Made by a program: the position numbers and the translations under genes
NCBI GenBank assembly: GCA_934728355.1
Contig: CAKVEA010000003.1
Location: 1-64,000 of the forward strand
From: an uncultured Eubacteriales bacterium
Lineage (GTDB): Bacteria > Bacillota > Clostridia > Oscillospirales > Acutalibacteraceae
Direction of reading: 5' to 3'
Length of the DNA: 64,000 bases
Shown here: positions 25,059 to 34,739 of the stretch, piece after piece
Numbering within the stretch: the first letter of the stretch is position 1
Layout of the letters: the number at the start of each line of letters is the position of its first letter
The notes under the pieces: model-generated
The model's database searches: none
The model's input: the letters and a program-made list of their open reading frames with translations, nothing else
Told to the model about the DNA's origin: nothing

Positions 25059-25931
25059 GTGAAAATAAAAAAAGCCGTTATTCCGGCCGCAGGATTCGGA
25101 ACAAGAATTTTACCGTCGACAAAATCAATGCCAAAAGAAATGTACCCTCTCATAGACAGACCTACAATTGATTATATAGTCAGAGAAGCGGTGGATTCAG
25201 GTATAGAAGATATACTCGTAATAACTTCAAGAGGCAAAAATATCATAGAAGACTATTTTGATGAAAGTCCCGAGCTTGAAAAATCTCTTGAAAAAACCGG
25301 AAAACTTGAAATTAAAAAAGAGATTAGAGAAATATCAAATTTGGCAAATATATATTTTATACGTCAAAAAGAAGCAAAAGGTCTCGGAGATGCAATTCTT
25401 CATGCGAAAAGTTTTGTTGGAAATGAACCGTTTGCTGTTCTTTACGGAGACGATGTGATGACTTCTTCTAAAAAACCTGTATGTCGTCAACTTATTGATG
25501 CATATGAAGAATTTAATCTTGCGGTAGTTGCGGCAAAAGAAATGCCGAGAAGTCAAATAAGTAGGTATGGATCTTTAAAAGTTGATAATATAAGAGATAA
25601 TATTTTTAAATGTACTGATATGGTTGAAAAACCAACACCGGACAAAGTTTTGTCTTTGTATTCAATTTTAGGCAGATGTGTGCTTACCCCCGAAATATTT
25701 GAAATACTTGAAAATACTGCTCCCGGAGTCGGAGGAGAGCTTCAACTTACAGATGCAATGAAAGTTTTAGCAAGAAGAGATGGTATGATAGCATTAGATT
25801 TTGAAGGTAAAAGATATGATATGGGAAGCAAAATAGGGATTCTAAAGGCATTTTTTGAAATTGGAATCGGACATAGTGAAGTGGGAGAAGAGTTTAGAAA
25901 TTATGTCAAAGAAGAAATCAAAAATTTATAA
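25059..25931 (+). CDS. galU: UTP-glucose-1-phosphate uridylyltransferase
   Basis: 290 residues, GTG start. It makes UDP-glucose for cell-envelope polysaccharides and galactose use. The nucleotidyltransferase start IPAAGFGTRILPSTKSMPKE is intact, as are VLYGDDVM, MVEKP and GGELQLTDAM. It stands alone upstream of the rplS operon, with no glycan genes beside it in this window. Confidence 0.94.
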   Translation: MKIKKAVIPAAGFGTRILPSTKSMPKEMYPLIDRPTIDYIVREAVDSGIEDILVITSRGKNIIEDYFDESPELEKSLEKTGKLEIKKEIREISNLANIYFIRQKEAKGLGDAILHAKSFVGNEPFAVLYGDDVMTSSKKPVCRQLIDAYEEFNLAVVAAKEMPRSQISRYGSLKVDNIRDNIFKCTDMVEKPTPDKVLSLYSILGRCVLTPEIFEILENTAPGVGGELQLTDAMKVLARRDGMIALDFEGKRYDMGSKIGILKAFFEIGIGHSEVGEEFRNYVKEEIKNL

Positions 25932-25951
25932 AACTTTTTAGAAAATAATGC

Positions 25952-25980
25952 TTGCAAATAAAATTTATTTATGTTAGTAT
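25952..25980 (+). promoter_or_regulatory. Promoter of the rplS operon
   Basis: TTGCAA (25952-25957), 17-base spacer, TAGTAT (25975-25980). Confidence 0.55.
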
Positions 25981-25981
25981 T

Positions 25982-26085
25982 AAGCTATATATGCTGCGAG
26001 AATGTCGCGGTATATTGAAAATATCAGCGTTCCTCTGTTTGGAAAAGCGCCGAACACGAACGTGTAGATTAGATGGAGGAAAAGT
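25982..26085 (+). promoter_or_regulatory. Structured leader upstream of rplS (L19-leader-like)
   Basis: About 100 bp between promoter and start contain several complementary stretches, for example GCGAGAATGTCGC at 25994-26006 and a second around 26027-26058. In Firmicutes rplS is often preceded by the L19 leader, thought to bind L19 and control its own synthesis. I call it from position and apparent pairing, without a covariance model. Confidence 0.5.
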
Positions 26086-26430
26086 ATGGATTCATTATTA
26101 AAAATATCGGAATCATCCATGAAAAACACTTTGCCTGTATTCAACGTCGGAGATACTGTTAAAGTTGACGTTAATATAAAAGAAGGCAACAGAGAAAGAG
26201 TTCAGGTATTTGAAGGAATAGTTATTGCCAGAAAAGGCAGTGGAATTTCCGAAACTTTTACGGTTAGAAAAATTTCTTACGGCTGTGGAGTAGAAAGAAC
26301 TTTCCCGATGCATTCTCCTAGTGTTAAAGACGTAAAGGTAGTAAGAAAAGGACTCGTTCGTAGAGCCAAACTTTACTATTTGAGAGATCGTGTCGGAAAA
26401 GCAGCAAAAGTTAAAGAAAAAATTAACTAA
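26086..26430 (+). CDS. rplS: 50S ribosomal protein L19
   Basis: 114 residues. L19 lies at the 30S-50S interface. Recognised by [54 protein letters not shown] and the C-terminal [17 protein letters not shown]. The neighbouring rimM-trmD, which usually precede it, are absent here. Confidence 0.95.
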   Translation: MDSLLKISESSMKNTLPVFNVGDTVKVDVNIKEGNRERVQVFEGIVIARKGSGISETFTVRKISYGCGVERTFPMHSPSVKDVKVVRKGLVRRAKLYYLRDRVGKAAKVKEKIN

Positions 26431-26438
26431 AAGACATG

Positions 26439-26464
26439 AGGGGAATATATCCCCCCTGTTTTTT
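26439..26464 (+). terminator. Terminator after rplS
   Basis: GC-rich hairpin (AGGGG with CCCCT) followed by a T run. Confidence 0.75.
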
Positions 26465-26550
26465 CTAGTATTTTGTAGCATTTTAAATAGTTTATACCTA
26501 ATTTTATTTATATATTTTGATTTTTTGTAAAAAATAGGGGCGTGAATATT

Positions 26551-27126
26551 ATGAATGAAAAAAACAAAGAAGAAAATACTAGTGAATTTGAAAATCCTGC
26601 GGGTAAATTTTCTGCATTTTGTTTTGAGTGGAGTGAAACTATAGTACAAGCTTTTATACTGGTTGTTTTAGTTTTTACATTTTTATTTCGCGGATTTACC
26701 GTTGATGGGCAATCTATGATGGATACTCTTCATCACGGGGACAAAGTTGCGGTTATAAGGTGGAAATATGTTCCTACTGATGGAGATGTTGTGGTTATTA
26801 AACATGGAGAGAAATTTGATAAACCACTCATAAAAAGGATTATTGCAACTGAAGGTCAAAGTCTTAAAATAAATTTTAGTGACGGCAGTGTGTATGTAAA
26901 CGGTGAAAAACTTAATGAAACATACATTAAAGAGCCCATGTGGCTTAGAGGAGATGCAGTTATTCCCGCAGTTATTCCTCAAGGATATTGTTTCGTTATG
27001 GGAGACAACAGAAACAATTCTTCGGATAGTAGAACTAAAGTAATAGGACTTATACCATATGAAAATATTATAGGTAAAGCGAAATTCATATTTTACCCAT
27101 TTAACCGCATAAAAGTTATTGAATAG
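26551..27126 (+). CDS. lepB: Signal peptidase I (first of two)
   Basis: About 191 residues from the ATG at 26551; a GTG at 26542 sits too near the GGGG site. It removes signal peptides from exported proteins. One membrane anchor (about 30-50), then box B with the nucleophile in VDGQSMMDTLHHGD, the catalytic lysine in KPLIKRIIATEG and the late box GDNRNNSSDSR. It is followed by a close paralogue 32 bp downstream. The membrane and catalytic parts are complete, so both copies should be active. Confidence 0.93.
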   Translation: MNEKNKEENTSEFENPAGKFSAFCFEWSETIVQAFILVVLVFTFLFRGFTVDGQSMMDTLHHGDKVAVIRWKYVPTDGDVVVIKHGEKFDKPLIKRIIATEGQSLKINFSDGSVYVNGEKLNETYIKEPMWLRGDAVIPAVIPQGYCFVMGDNRNNSSDSRTKVIGLIPYENIIGKAKFIFYPFNRIKVIE

Positions 27127-27158
27127 AATTTCATAATCTGAAAAGGATTGAAACTTTT

Positions 27159-27755
27159 ATGCAAACAACTCGTAAAAAAAACAAGCCGGAATATACTTCT
27201 AAAAAATGGAAGTTCAAACTTAAATCCGGCTGTTTTGATTTTTTAGAGTCATTTATTCAAGCAATTATAATAGTTGTATTTGTTATGAATTTTGTTTTAA
27301 GAATAGTTAATGTTAGTGGTGAATCGATGAGAAATACACTACATAATAATGACAAAATTATTATTTCTTGCTGGAAATTCACTCCCCAAAGTGGCGATAT
27401 TTTGGTTATAAAAAGAGGTCAAAAGCTAGATTTTCCTATAATAAAAAGAGTAATTGCGGTTGGAGGTCAAAGACTCAAAATAGACTTTGAAAACGGAAAT
27501 GTTGAAGTAGACGGAAATCTTTTAAAAGAAGATTACATAAAAGAAAAGATGTGGCTTAAAGGAGATTTTGCAGTACCTGAAATTATTCCTCAAGGCTACT
27601 GTTTTGTTATGGGGGATAATAGAAATAATTCTATTGACAGCAGATTTTCTGAAATCGGACTGATATCCTATAAAGATATACTAGGTAAAGCAAGCTTTAT
27701 AATTTACCCATTTAACAGGTTTAAAATAATAAAAAATAATTTGGAAAATCAGTAA
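27159..27755 (+). CDS. lepB: Signal peptidase I (second of two)
   Basis: 198 residues, clearly similar to the upstream copy along its length. It has a basic N-terminus, a membrane anchor (about 33-52), the nucleophile in VSGESMRNTLHNND, the lysine in FPIIKRVIAVGG and the GDNRNNSIDSR box. Tandem lepB copies arise by duplication; two enzymes may split substrates or stages. Many secreted proteins in this window (four from the sigK-split element alone) would be substrates. Confidence 0.92.
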   Translation: MQTTRKKNKPEYTSKKWKFKLKSGCFDFLESFIQAIIIVVFVMNFVLRIVNVSGESMRNTLHNNDKIIISCWKFTPQSGDILVIKRGQKLDFPIIKRVIAVGGQRLKIDFENGNVEVDGNLLKEDYIKEKMWLKGDFAVPEIIPQGYCFVMGDNRNNSIDSRFSEIGLISYKDILGKASFIIYPFNRFKIIKNNLENQ

Positions 27756-27813
27756 GTAAAATGTTATATCTAAATTGTTAAAAGGTAAATTAATTAATAA
27801 GTAAGGTGAAAAA

Positions 27814-28692
27814 ATGATGAGTAATGAAAATAAAACCAATATAAATTGGTTTCCTGGCCATATGGCTAAAACTAAAAATCAAATTAAAGAAGATTTAAAG
27901 CAGGTTGATTTAATAGCAGAAATAGTAGATGCACGAATACCTATTTCAAGCTGTAATATTGACCTTGAATCAATATACGAATCCAAACCTAAAATTATTG
28001 TTCTGAATAAATCTGATTTAGTTAAAAAAGAAGATATTATGAAATGGGTTAAATTTTATTCTGAAAGAAATATTCCTTGTATTTCATTTAGTATGAAAGA
28101 TTCAAGATGTAAAAAATTTTTTAAAGACAAAGTAAAATCGGTCATAAAAGAAAAATTAAATCGCTGGAAATCAAGAAATGTCGGAGAAAGAAGTATAAGA
28201 ATTATGATAGTAGGAATCCCGAATGTAGGGAAGTCTGCGTTTATAAATTCTTTTGCAAAAAGTAAAAAAGCCAAGGTTGAAAATAAACCTGGGGTAACAA
28301 GAAAAAATCAATGGTTTTCGGTGGGTGATGGTCTCGAATTTTTAGATACTCCGGGAGTACTTCAACCTAAAATAGAAACAGAAACCGCAGCATATAATTT
28401 AGCTTTAACAGGAGCTATTAAAGATTCGATTTTGGATGTAGAAGATTTGGCTGTTCTTTTTGCATCAAAAGCAAAAAATAGTTTTCCTCAGGATTTAAAA
28501 GTAAGATATAAGCTTGAGGATCAAGACTTTGAAAATATGACTCCTTTTGAAATCATAGAATTAATAGGTAAAAAAAGGGGAATGATTATTTCAGGCGGAG
28601 AAATCGACACTTTAAGAGTTTCCAAAATGGTGATTGAAGAGTTCAGAAGCGGAAAAATAGGTAAAATAATGATTGAAAAGCCGCAAGATTAA
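27814..28692 (+). CDS. rbgA: Ribosome assembly GTPase RbgA (YlqF)
   Basis: 292 residues. RbgA drives a late step of 50S subunit assembly. The GTPase domain is circularly permuted as in the family: NKSDL (G4) comes first (about 66-70), and the P loop GIPNVGKSAFIN (G1) and DTPGVL (G3) follow. The N-terminal NWFPGHMAKTKNQI is diagnostic. It stands between lepB and rnhB, the standard Firmicute order. Confidence 0.94.
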   Translation: MMSNENKTNINWFPGHMAKTKNQIKEDLKQVDLIAEIVDARIPISSCNIDLESIYESKPKIIVLNKSDLVKKEDIMKWVKFYSERNIPCISFSMKDSRCKKFFKDKVKSVIKEKLNRWKSRNVGERSIRIMIVGIPNVGKSAFINSFAKSKKAKVENKPGVTRKNQWFSVGDGLEFLDTPGVLQPKIETETAAYNLALTGAIKDSILDVEDLAVLFASKAKNSFPQDLKVRYKLEDQDFENMTPFEIIELIGKKRGMIISGGEIDTLRVSKMVIEEFRSGKIGKIMIEKPQD

Positions 28693-28703
28693 GGGGGATT
28701 AAT

Positions 28704-29309
28704 ATGGATTGGCTTGCTTATGAAAAGGAGTATTTATCTCAGGGGAAAAAATTTATTTGTGGAGTCGATGAAGCCGGGAGAGGACCTCTTGCCGGACCTG
28801 TTTATGCTGCTGCTGTGATTTTACCGCCGGACGGACTTATAATAGATGAAGATGTTAATGACTCTAAAAAAATATCTGAAAAAAAGAGAAACCGCCTTTA
28901 TGATGTTATATGCAGTAAAGCTTATAAATTTTCAATTGCATCGGCTTCAGTTGAAGAAATCGACAGTATAAATATTTTAAATGCTACATATTTGGCTATG
29001 AAAAGAGCAGTTGAAGGACTTATGATTGACCCTGATATCGTTTTGGTTGACGGTAATATGCTACCTAAATGGAAATACAATTCTAAAGCTATTGTAAAAG
29101 GAGATGCTACTTGCCACAGTATAGCTTGCGCTTCTATTTTGGCAAAAGTTTCAAGAGATAGATTTATGATTTCAGAATCTGAAAAATATCCGGAATACGT
29201 GTTTGAAAAACATAAAGGTTACGGTACAAAACTTCATATTGAGATGATAAAAAAATATGGTGCTTGTCCACTCCACAGAAAAACATTTTTAAGGAATATA
29301 CTCAAATGA
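28704..29309 (+). CDS. rnhB: Ribonuclease HII
   Basis: 201 residues. It cuts RNA in RNA-DNA hybrids and removes single ribonucleotides from DNA. The catalytic acidic residues appear in GVDEAGRGPLAGPVYAAAVI, in the VLVDG segment and in ILAKVSRDR. AGGGGG precedes the ATG. Its stop overlaps the next start. Confidence 0.94.
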   Translation: MDWLAYEKEYLSQGKKFICGVDEAGRGPLAGPVYAAAVILPPDGLIIDEDVNDSKKISEKKRNRLYDVICSKAYKFSIASASVEEIDSINILNATYLAMKRAVEGLMIDPDIVLVDGNMLPKWKYNSKAIVKGDATCHSIACASILAKVSRDRFMISESEKYPEYVFEKHKGYGTKLHIEMIKKYGACPLHRKTFLRNILK

Positions 29310-29686
29310 ATAATTCATCAAAAATTGGGAAAAAAGGTGAACTTTTAACGGGTGAATATCTGGAAAGTCGTGGATTCAAAATAATTTGTTTCAATTATCA
29401 TAGCAGATATGGAGAAATAGATATAATCTCGGAAAATGATAAATACATTATTTTTGTAGAAGTAAAAACCAGAAAGAATTTTACATTTTCGAGAGCAATA
29501 GAAGCAGTTGATAAATTTAAGAGAATAAAAATAATTAAGACAGCTTATGATTACATTTCTAAAAATGATGTTTTTAAGCAAATTCGTTTTGATGTGTCGG
29601 AAGTACTGTATGAAAGAGAAAAAAATCCAAAAATATTTTATTATGAAAATGTTTTCGATGCGGAGGAATTAAATGCGTTTTTTTGA
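29306..29686 (+). CDS. yraN: YraN-family (UPF0102) nuclease-like protein
   Basis: 126 residues from the ATG at 29306, overlapping the rnhB stop; a frame upstream to 29264 is inside rnhB. The restriction-endonuclease-like core is present: GKKGELLTGEYLESRGFKI, YGEIDIISEND and FVEVKTRK (E-x-K). The role is unclear, possibly DNA repair or recombination. The order rnhB-yraN is common in bacteria. Confidence 0.88.
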   Translation: MNNSSKIGKKGELLTGEYLESRGFKIICFNYHSRYGEIDIISENDKYIIFVEVKTRKNFTFSRAIEAVDKFKRIKIIKTAYDYISKNDVFKQIRFDVSEVLYEREKNPKIFYYENVFDAEELNAFF

Positions 29687-30614
29687 TTTGCATTGTGATA
29701 CCCTTTACGAGATGGTTACTAAAAATACTGAAATTTATAAAAATAATCTTCATGTTTCAGTTGAAAAATCCGAAAAGTATAATCCTTACATCGGTTGTTT
29801 TGCAGTTTGGATTCCAGATAGTTTAAGAAATGAGGAAGCTTTTAATTTTTTTAAAAAATGTTATAACACTCTTGTTTCTCAAGAAAAATTATATAAAAAT
29901 AAATTTAAAATATGTAAATCATCTCAAGATTTAAATTTAACTTTAGATTCCGGAAAAAGCGGAATAATCCTAACTGTTGAAGGATCTTCCGCAATTGGAG
30001 GAAATCTTTCAAATATTGAGTATTTAAGTCGTTGTGGGGTTAAAATGATGACTATGACTTGGAATGGTCTTTGTGAGGCTGGAAGTGGAGCAGAATGTGA
30101 AAAAAATATCGGACTTACAAATTTCGGCAAAAAAATTGTTCATTTAATGAATAAATATGGTATAATAGCTGACGTGTCCCATGCCGGCGAAAAACTTTTT
30201 TATGATGTGTTAGAAGTTTCTGAAAAACCTATAGTTGCAAGTCATTCAAATTCTCGTAAAATATGTAATCACAAACGAAATATTTCAGACTCTCAATTTA
30301 AATGCATAAAGGAAACAGGTGGGCTTGTTGGTATAACTTTTTGCAAAAAATTTTTGAATTCCAGTGGTAATGAGGAAATAGAAGATATTTTTAGTCATGT
30401 TGAGCATTTTTTGTCACTTGGAGGAGAAAACACACTTGCTTTTGGAAGTGATTTTGACGGTGCCGAAATGCCAAGGGGTATTAATGGACTGGAATCAATT
30501 GAGAATATTTGTGAATATTTTTTAGTTAAGAATTACAAAGAGGACTTACTTGATAAAATCTTCTTCTCGAATGCCTATCATTTTATGAATTCGTTCTTTC
30601 AGAAAGGAGAATAA
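29673..30614 (+). CDS. Membrane dipeptidase-like metallopeptidase (M19)
   Basis: 313 residues, overlapping the yraN end by 14 bp. The zinc site HxD is in FFDLHCDTLYEM at the start, with the bridging glutamate in LTVEGSSAIGG, the histidines in IADVSHAGEK and IVASHSNSR, and the late aspartate in FGSDFDGAE. All expected ligands are present. Bacterial members cleave dipeptides including D-residue ones. No signal peptide, so it is cytoplasmic. Confidence 0.9.
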   Translation: MRFFDLHCDTLYEMVTKNTEIYKNNLHVSVEKSEKYNPYIGCFAVWIPDSLRNEEAFNFFKKCYNTLVSQEKLYKNKFKICKSSQDLNLTLDSGKSGIILTVEGSSAIGGNLSNIEYLSRCGVKMMTMTWNGLCEAGSGAECEKNIGLTNFGKKIVHLMNKYGIIADVSHAGEKLFYDVLEVSEKPIVASHSNSRKICNHKRNISDSQFKCIKETGGLVGITFCKKFLNSSGNEEIEDIFSHVEHFLSLGGENTLAFGSDFDGAEMPRGINGLESIENICEYFLVKNYKEDLLDKIFFSNAYHFMNSFFQKGE

Positions 30615-31304
30615 ATGGCTGTTTTTACTATATCAGATTTACACCTTTCTCTCAGTTCAAATAAGTCAATGGAAATTTTTGAAGGATGGGAAAATTATGT
30701 GCAAAAGCTTAAGAAAAACTGGACTGAAACAGTAACATCTCAGGACACTGTGGTAATTATAGGTGATGTTTCTTGGGCAATGAAAATTGAAGAATCATAT
30801 GAAGATCTCAAGTTTATAGATGAGTTACCCGGTAAAAAGATAATAATTAAGGGAAATCATGATTTTTGGTGGAACACACTTTCCAAAGTAAAAGATTTTA
30901 TTGAAAAAAATAATTTTAAAACTATTTCTGTTCTTTACAATACTGCAACAGAAGTTGACGGAATCTGTATATGCGGTACAAGGGGATGGATGTGCAGATC
31001 AGAAACGGATCAAGATAAGAAAGTTTTGTCTCGTGAAGCAGGAAGACTTAGGCGGTCTCTTGAAATTGCAGAAAGTAAAAAATTAACTCCGATTGTGTTT
31101 CTTCATTATCCTCCTATTTACAGAAATATAGAATCCGAGGATATTATAAATCTTTTAATTGAAAAAAAAGTTAAAAAATGTTACTATGGTCATATTCATG
31201 GCAATGGGGCAATTAAGAAAATTTTTGAAGGTGAATATAAAGGCATAGATTTAAAGCTTGTGTCTTGTGATTACATAAATTTTTGCCCTTTGCTTGTAAA
31301 ATAA
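30615..31304 (+). CDS. Calcineurin-like metallophosphoesterase
   Basis: 229 residues. Two-metal motifs: SDLHLS at the start, IGDVSWAM, KGNHDFWW, and the late HYPPIY and GHIHG. The DLHLS group is a common Clostridial protein of unknown substrate. It directly follows the dipeptidase with a GAAAGGAG site, so the two are coexpressed. Confidence 0.88.
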   Translation: MAVFTISDLHLSLSSNKSMEIFEGWENYVQKLKKNWTETVTSQDTVVIIGDVSWAMKIEESYEDLKFIDELPGKKIIIKGNHDFWWNTLSKVKDFIEKNNFKTISVLYNTATEVDGICICGTRGWMCRSETDQDKKVLSREAGRLRRSLEIAESKKLTPIVFLHYPPIYRNIESEDIINLLIEKKVKKCYYGHIHGNGAIKKIFEGEYKGIDLKLVSCDYINFCPLLVK

Positions 31305-31330
31305 AAATTAATGAAAAGGAAGGATTACTA

Positions 31331-32617
31331 ATGGGATTAAAGTCGTCAAAAAAAGTAGCTGTCAATCGTTATGAATTAGAAATTGAGGTGCCAGCAGAAG
31401 AATTTTCAGAAGCAGTTGAAAAATCTTATCTTAAACAAAAAAATAAAATTGTGATTCCCGGATTCAGAAAAGGAAAAGCTCCAAGAAGCTTCATAGAAAA
31501 ATATTACGGAGAAAAAGTATTTTTTGAAGAAGCAATAAATATTGTTTACGGACCTGCTTTGGAATCTGCTGCAAAAGAAGCCGGTTTGGAACTTGTGGAT
31601 GATCAAGTTAAATTTGATGTTGTTAAGCTTGAAAAAGGTGAGAATTTTATTTTTAAAGTAGAAGTGACCGTTATGCCGGAAGTTAGCATTGAAGGTTATA
31701 AGTCGATAGAAATTGAAAAGAAATCTGCTCCCAGAGTTACTGTTAAGGATGTAGATCAAAAAATAAAATCAATTCAAGAACAAAATGCACGTCTTGTTGC
31801 TGTTGAAGACGGCAAAGCTGAAAAAGGTGATGTGGTCACAATAAACTTTAAAGGTTTTGTTGATGGTGAAGCTTTTGAAGGCGGAGAAGCAGAGGACGTT
31901 GAAATTGAGATAGGTAAAGGACAATTTATACCGGGATTTGAAGATCAAATAATAGGGCATAAATCAGGTGAGGATTTTGAAATAAAAGTAACATTCCCAA
32001 AAGAGTATCATGCTCAAAAATTAGCCGGAAAAGAAGCAATTTTTAAATCGAAGCTGAGCAAAATTCAGAAAAAAGAATTGCCTGCAATTGATGATGAATT
32101 TGTAAAAGATGTAAGTGAATTTAATACTTTGGAAGATTATAAAAAAGATTTAAAAGAAAAACTTGTTAAAGAAAACAAACAAAATTTTGAGCATCAAAAA
32201 GAAAATGAAATCATGGACAAATTTTTAGAACTCGTTAAAGCTGATATCCCTGAAGCTTTGATTAAAAATAAATCTTTGGATTTAGCTCGCGATTTCGAGT
32301 ATAAGCTCAGAACTCAAGGATTAAGCATTAAAGATTATATGAAATATACTGGAACAACAGCAGAAAAATTAATGGAAAATTTCAGACCTGAAGCAGAAAA
32401 ATCAGTTAAAATGTCACTTGGACTTGCTGAAGTTTCTAAGCTTGAAAAATTTGAAGTTTCCGATGAGGAAATTGAAAAAGAATATGAAAATCTATCTAAA
32501 GTTTATTCCATGAAACCAGAACAAGTTAAGAAATTAGTTTCTTCTGAAAATCTCAAAAATGATATTTTAGTCAGAAAATCTATTGAATGTATAAAGAGTA
32601 ATGCATCTGAAAAATAA
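31331..32617 (+). CDS. tig: Trigger factor
   Basis: 428 residues from the ATG at 31331 with AAGGAAGG upstream; the frame's earlier start at 31283 lies inside the previous gene. It is a ribosome-bound chaperone and proline isomerase. The ribosome-binding signature [17 protein letters not shown] is present, then the FKBP domain (about 150-245, [20 protein letters not shown]) and the helical C-terminal arms. It opens the tig-clpP-clpX-lon-engB-valS block, the normal Clostridial order. Confidence 0.95.
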   Translation: MGLKSSKKVAVNRYELEIEVPAEEFSEAVEKSYLKQKNKIVIPGFRKGKAPRSFIEKYYGEKVFFEEAINIVYGPALESAAKEAGLELVDDQVKFDVVKLEKGENFIFKVEVTVMPEVSIEGYKSIEIEKKSAPRVTVKDVDQKIKSIQEQNARLVAVEDGKAEKGDVVTINFKGFVDGEAFEGGEAEDVEIEIGKGQFIPGFEDQIIGHKSGEDFEIKVTFPKEYHAQKLAGKEAIFKSKLSKIQKKELPAIDDEFVKDVSEFNTLEDYKKDLKEKLVKENKQNFEHQKENEIMDKFLELVKADIPEALIKNKSLDLARDFEYKLRTQGLSIKDYMKYTGTTAEKLMENFRPEAEKSVKMSLGLAEVSKLEKFEVSDEEIEKEYENLSKVYSMKPEQVKKLVSSENLKNDILVRKSIECIKSNASEK

Positions 32618-32643
32618 TTAATGTATTAAGGAGAGTGTTGATT

Positions 32644-33225
32644 ATGGGTTTAGTTCCTTATGTTGTAGAGAACACTGGTCGTGGAGAACGTTCTTATGAT
32701 ATATATTCAAGACTTTTAAATGACCGTATTATAATGCTCAACGGAGAAGTAAATTCTGATAGTTCAAATTTGGTAATTGCTCAGCTTCTTTATTTGGAAA
32801 GCCAAGATGCATCTAAAGATATAAGTCTTTATATAAACAGCCCTGGCGGCTCTGTAACCGACGGAATGGCTATACATGACACTATGAATTATATTAGATG
32901 CAGTGTTTCTACAATTTGTGTTGGACTCGCTGCAAGCATGGGTGCTTTTTTACTTGCCTCAGGTGAGAAAGGAAAAAGATATTCACTTCCTAACAGTGAT
33001 ATAATGATTCATCAACCAAGCGGTGGTGCAAAGGGTCAAGCAACTGACATTAATATTCATGCTACGCATATTTTAAAAACAAAAGAGAAGCTAAATAGAA
33101 TGCTTTCAGAAAAAACAGGTCAAAGTTACGAAAAAATTGCAGCTGACACAGAAAGAGATAATTTTATGAGTGCGAAAGAAGCACTTGAATATGGTATAAT
33201 AGACGAAATTCTTGTTAAAAGATAA
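32644..33225 (+). CDS. clpP: ATP-dependent Clp protease, proteolytic subunit
   Basis: 193 residues from the ATG at 32644. The catalytic triad is visible: S98 in [10 protein letters not shown], the histidine in IMIHQPSGG and the aspartate in the late AAD segment. The order clpP-clpX indicates they act together; ClpX feeds unfolded substrates into the ClpP chamber. The length matches the family. Confidence 0.95.
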   Translation: MGLVPYVVENTGRGERSYDIYSRLLNDRIIMLNGEVNSDSSNLVIAQLLYLESQDASKDISLYINSPGGSVTDGMAIHDTMNYIRCSVSTICVGLAASMGAFLLASGEKGKRYSLPNSDIMIHQPSGGAKGQATDINIHATHILKTKEKLNRMLSEKTGQSYEKIAADTERDNFMSAKEALEYGIIDEILVKR

Positions 33226-33230
33226 TTTTA

Positions 33231-33270
33231 AGTGAGCTTTGCCACGAGAAATTTGTGGCATTTGCTCACT
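33231..33270 (+). other. Two-part hairpin between clpP and clpX
   Basis: Outer stem AGTGAGC with GCTCACT and inner stem GCCAC with GTGGC. There is no T run after it, so it is more likely an mRNA-processing or partial attenuation element than a terminator. Confidence 0.5.
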
Positions 33271-33369
33271 GCTTAATAAATTGATATTTTTAGTAATTAA
33301 AATATTAATTTTGTTTGATTTATAAATTTTCATGAAGATAATAAATTTAGGAATCGGTGGTTTTAAAAT

Positions 33370-34716
33370 ATGAGTATGGATAAAGGAAGTAATGACAGAG
33401 AACTTTGCTGTTCATTTTGTGGTAAACCTCAAGGAGAAGCAAAAAAATTAGTTGCAGGACCCGGAGTTTGCATTTGTGATGAGTGCATAGATTTGTGTGT
33501 TGATATTTTGGAAGAAGAAGTTCCGGGCTTTAAAAATTCTCGAAATAATTCAGTTTCAAAACCTCAAAATATAAACCAAAATGCTGGTAAAGAAAAAGTG
33601 CTGCCAAAGCCGAAAGAAATAAAAAAGTATCTTGATGAATATGTTATAGGTCAAGATAGTGCGAAAATAGCTCTTTCGGTGGCGGTTTATAATCATTACA
33701 AAAGAATATTTTTTGGAAAAAGCGATGATGTGGAAATAAAAAAGAGTAATGTTCTTATGCTTGGCCCTACAGGTGTGGGTAAAACACTTCTTGCACAAAC
33801 ACTTGCTAAAATTTTGGATGTTCCTTTTGCTATCGCGGATGCTACCACTTTAACCGAAGCAGGATATGTCGGAGAAGATGTTGAAAATATACTTTTAAGA
33901 CTTATTCAAGCGGCAGAATATGATGTTGAAAGAGCTCAGCGTGGTATAATTTATGTGGATGAAGTAGATAAAATAGCCAGAAAATCAGAAAATGCTTCTA
34001 TTACCAGAGATGTTAGCGGCGAGGGAGTTCAACAGGCTTTACTGAAAATTCTTGAAGGAACTGTTTCATCTGTACCTCCGAAGGGCGGAAGGAAGCATCC
34101 TCAACAAGAATTTATACAAATAGACACTTCTAATATTTTATTTATTTGTGGTGGAGCTTTTGAAGGAATTGAAAAAATTATCGAAAAAAGGGTAAATACG
34201 TCTTCTCTTGGTTTCGGTGTCGAAATCAAAACTAGGAAAGAACTTGATTCAACCGATTGGATGAGTAAGGTAATTCCTCAAGACTTTGTAAAATATGGTC
34301 TTATTCCTGAACTTGTTGGAAGATTACCTATTATAACTTCTCTTAAAGGTCTTGATGAAGAAGCTTTAATAAAAGTTCTTTCTGAGCCTAAAAACTCACT
34401 TGTAAAACAATATAAGAAATTATTTTCGCTTGATAATGTCGAACTCGAATTTAAAGATTCCGCTCTAAGAGCAATTGCTAAAAAAGCTATAGAAAGAAAT
34501 ATTGGTGCAAGGGGTCTCAGATCAATAATGGAAGAAACTTTACAAAATATTATGTTTGAAGTTCCTTCGGATTACACAATTGAAAAAGTAATTATTGATG
34601 AAGATACAATTGAAGGAAAACAAAAACCTGAATTTTTGTACAATGAAAAAAGAAAACCTATTAATATCTCTATAAATATTGACGATTTAAAAGGTAAAGA
34701 TGTTAAAGGTAATTAA
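33370..34716 (+). CDS. clpX: ATP-dependent Clp protease ATPase ClpX
   Basis: 448 residues. The N-terminal zinc domain has four cysteines (CSFCGKP ... [10 protein letters not shown]). The AAA+ module has Walker [13 protein letters not shown], Walker [11 protein letters not shown], the pore loop in [10 protein letters not shown] and sensor 2 in [11 protein letters not shown]. It unfolds tagged proteins and passes them to ClpP. The IGF-type ClpP-binding loop is present as LGFGVE. Confidence 0.95.
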   Translation: MSMDKGSNDRELCCSFCGKPQGEAKKLVAGPGVCICDECIDLCVDILEEEVPGFKNSRNNSVSKPQNINQNAGKEKVLPKPKEIKKYLDEYVIGQDSAKIALSVAVYNHYKRIFFGKSDDVEIKKSNVLMLGPTGVGKTLLAQTLAKILDVPFAIADATTLTEAGYVGEDVENILLRLIQAAEYDVERAQRGIIYVDEVDKIARKSENASITRDVSGEGVQQALLKILEGTVSSVPPKGGRKHPQQEFIQIDTSNILFICGGAFEGIEKIIEKRVNTSSLGFGVEIKTRKELDSTDWMSKVIPQDFVKYGLIPELVGRLPIITSLKGLDEEALIKVLSEPKNSLVKQYKKLFSLDNVELEFKDSALRAIAKKAIERNIGARGLRSIMEETLQNIMFEVPSDYTIEKVIIDEDTIEGKQKPEFLYNEKRKPINISINIDDLKGKDVKGN

Positions 34717-34739
34717 TAAAAGGACTGAGGTGATTTAAA

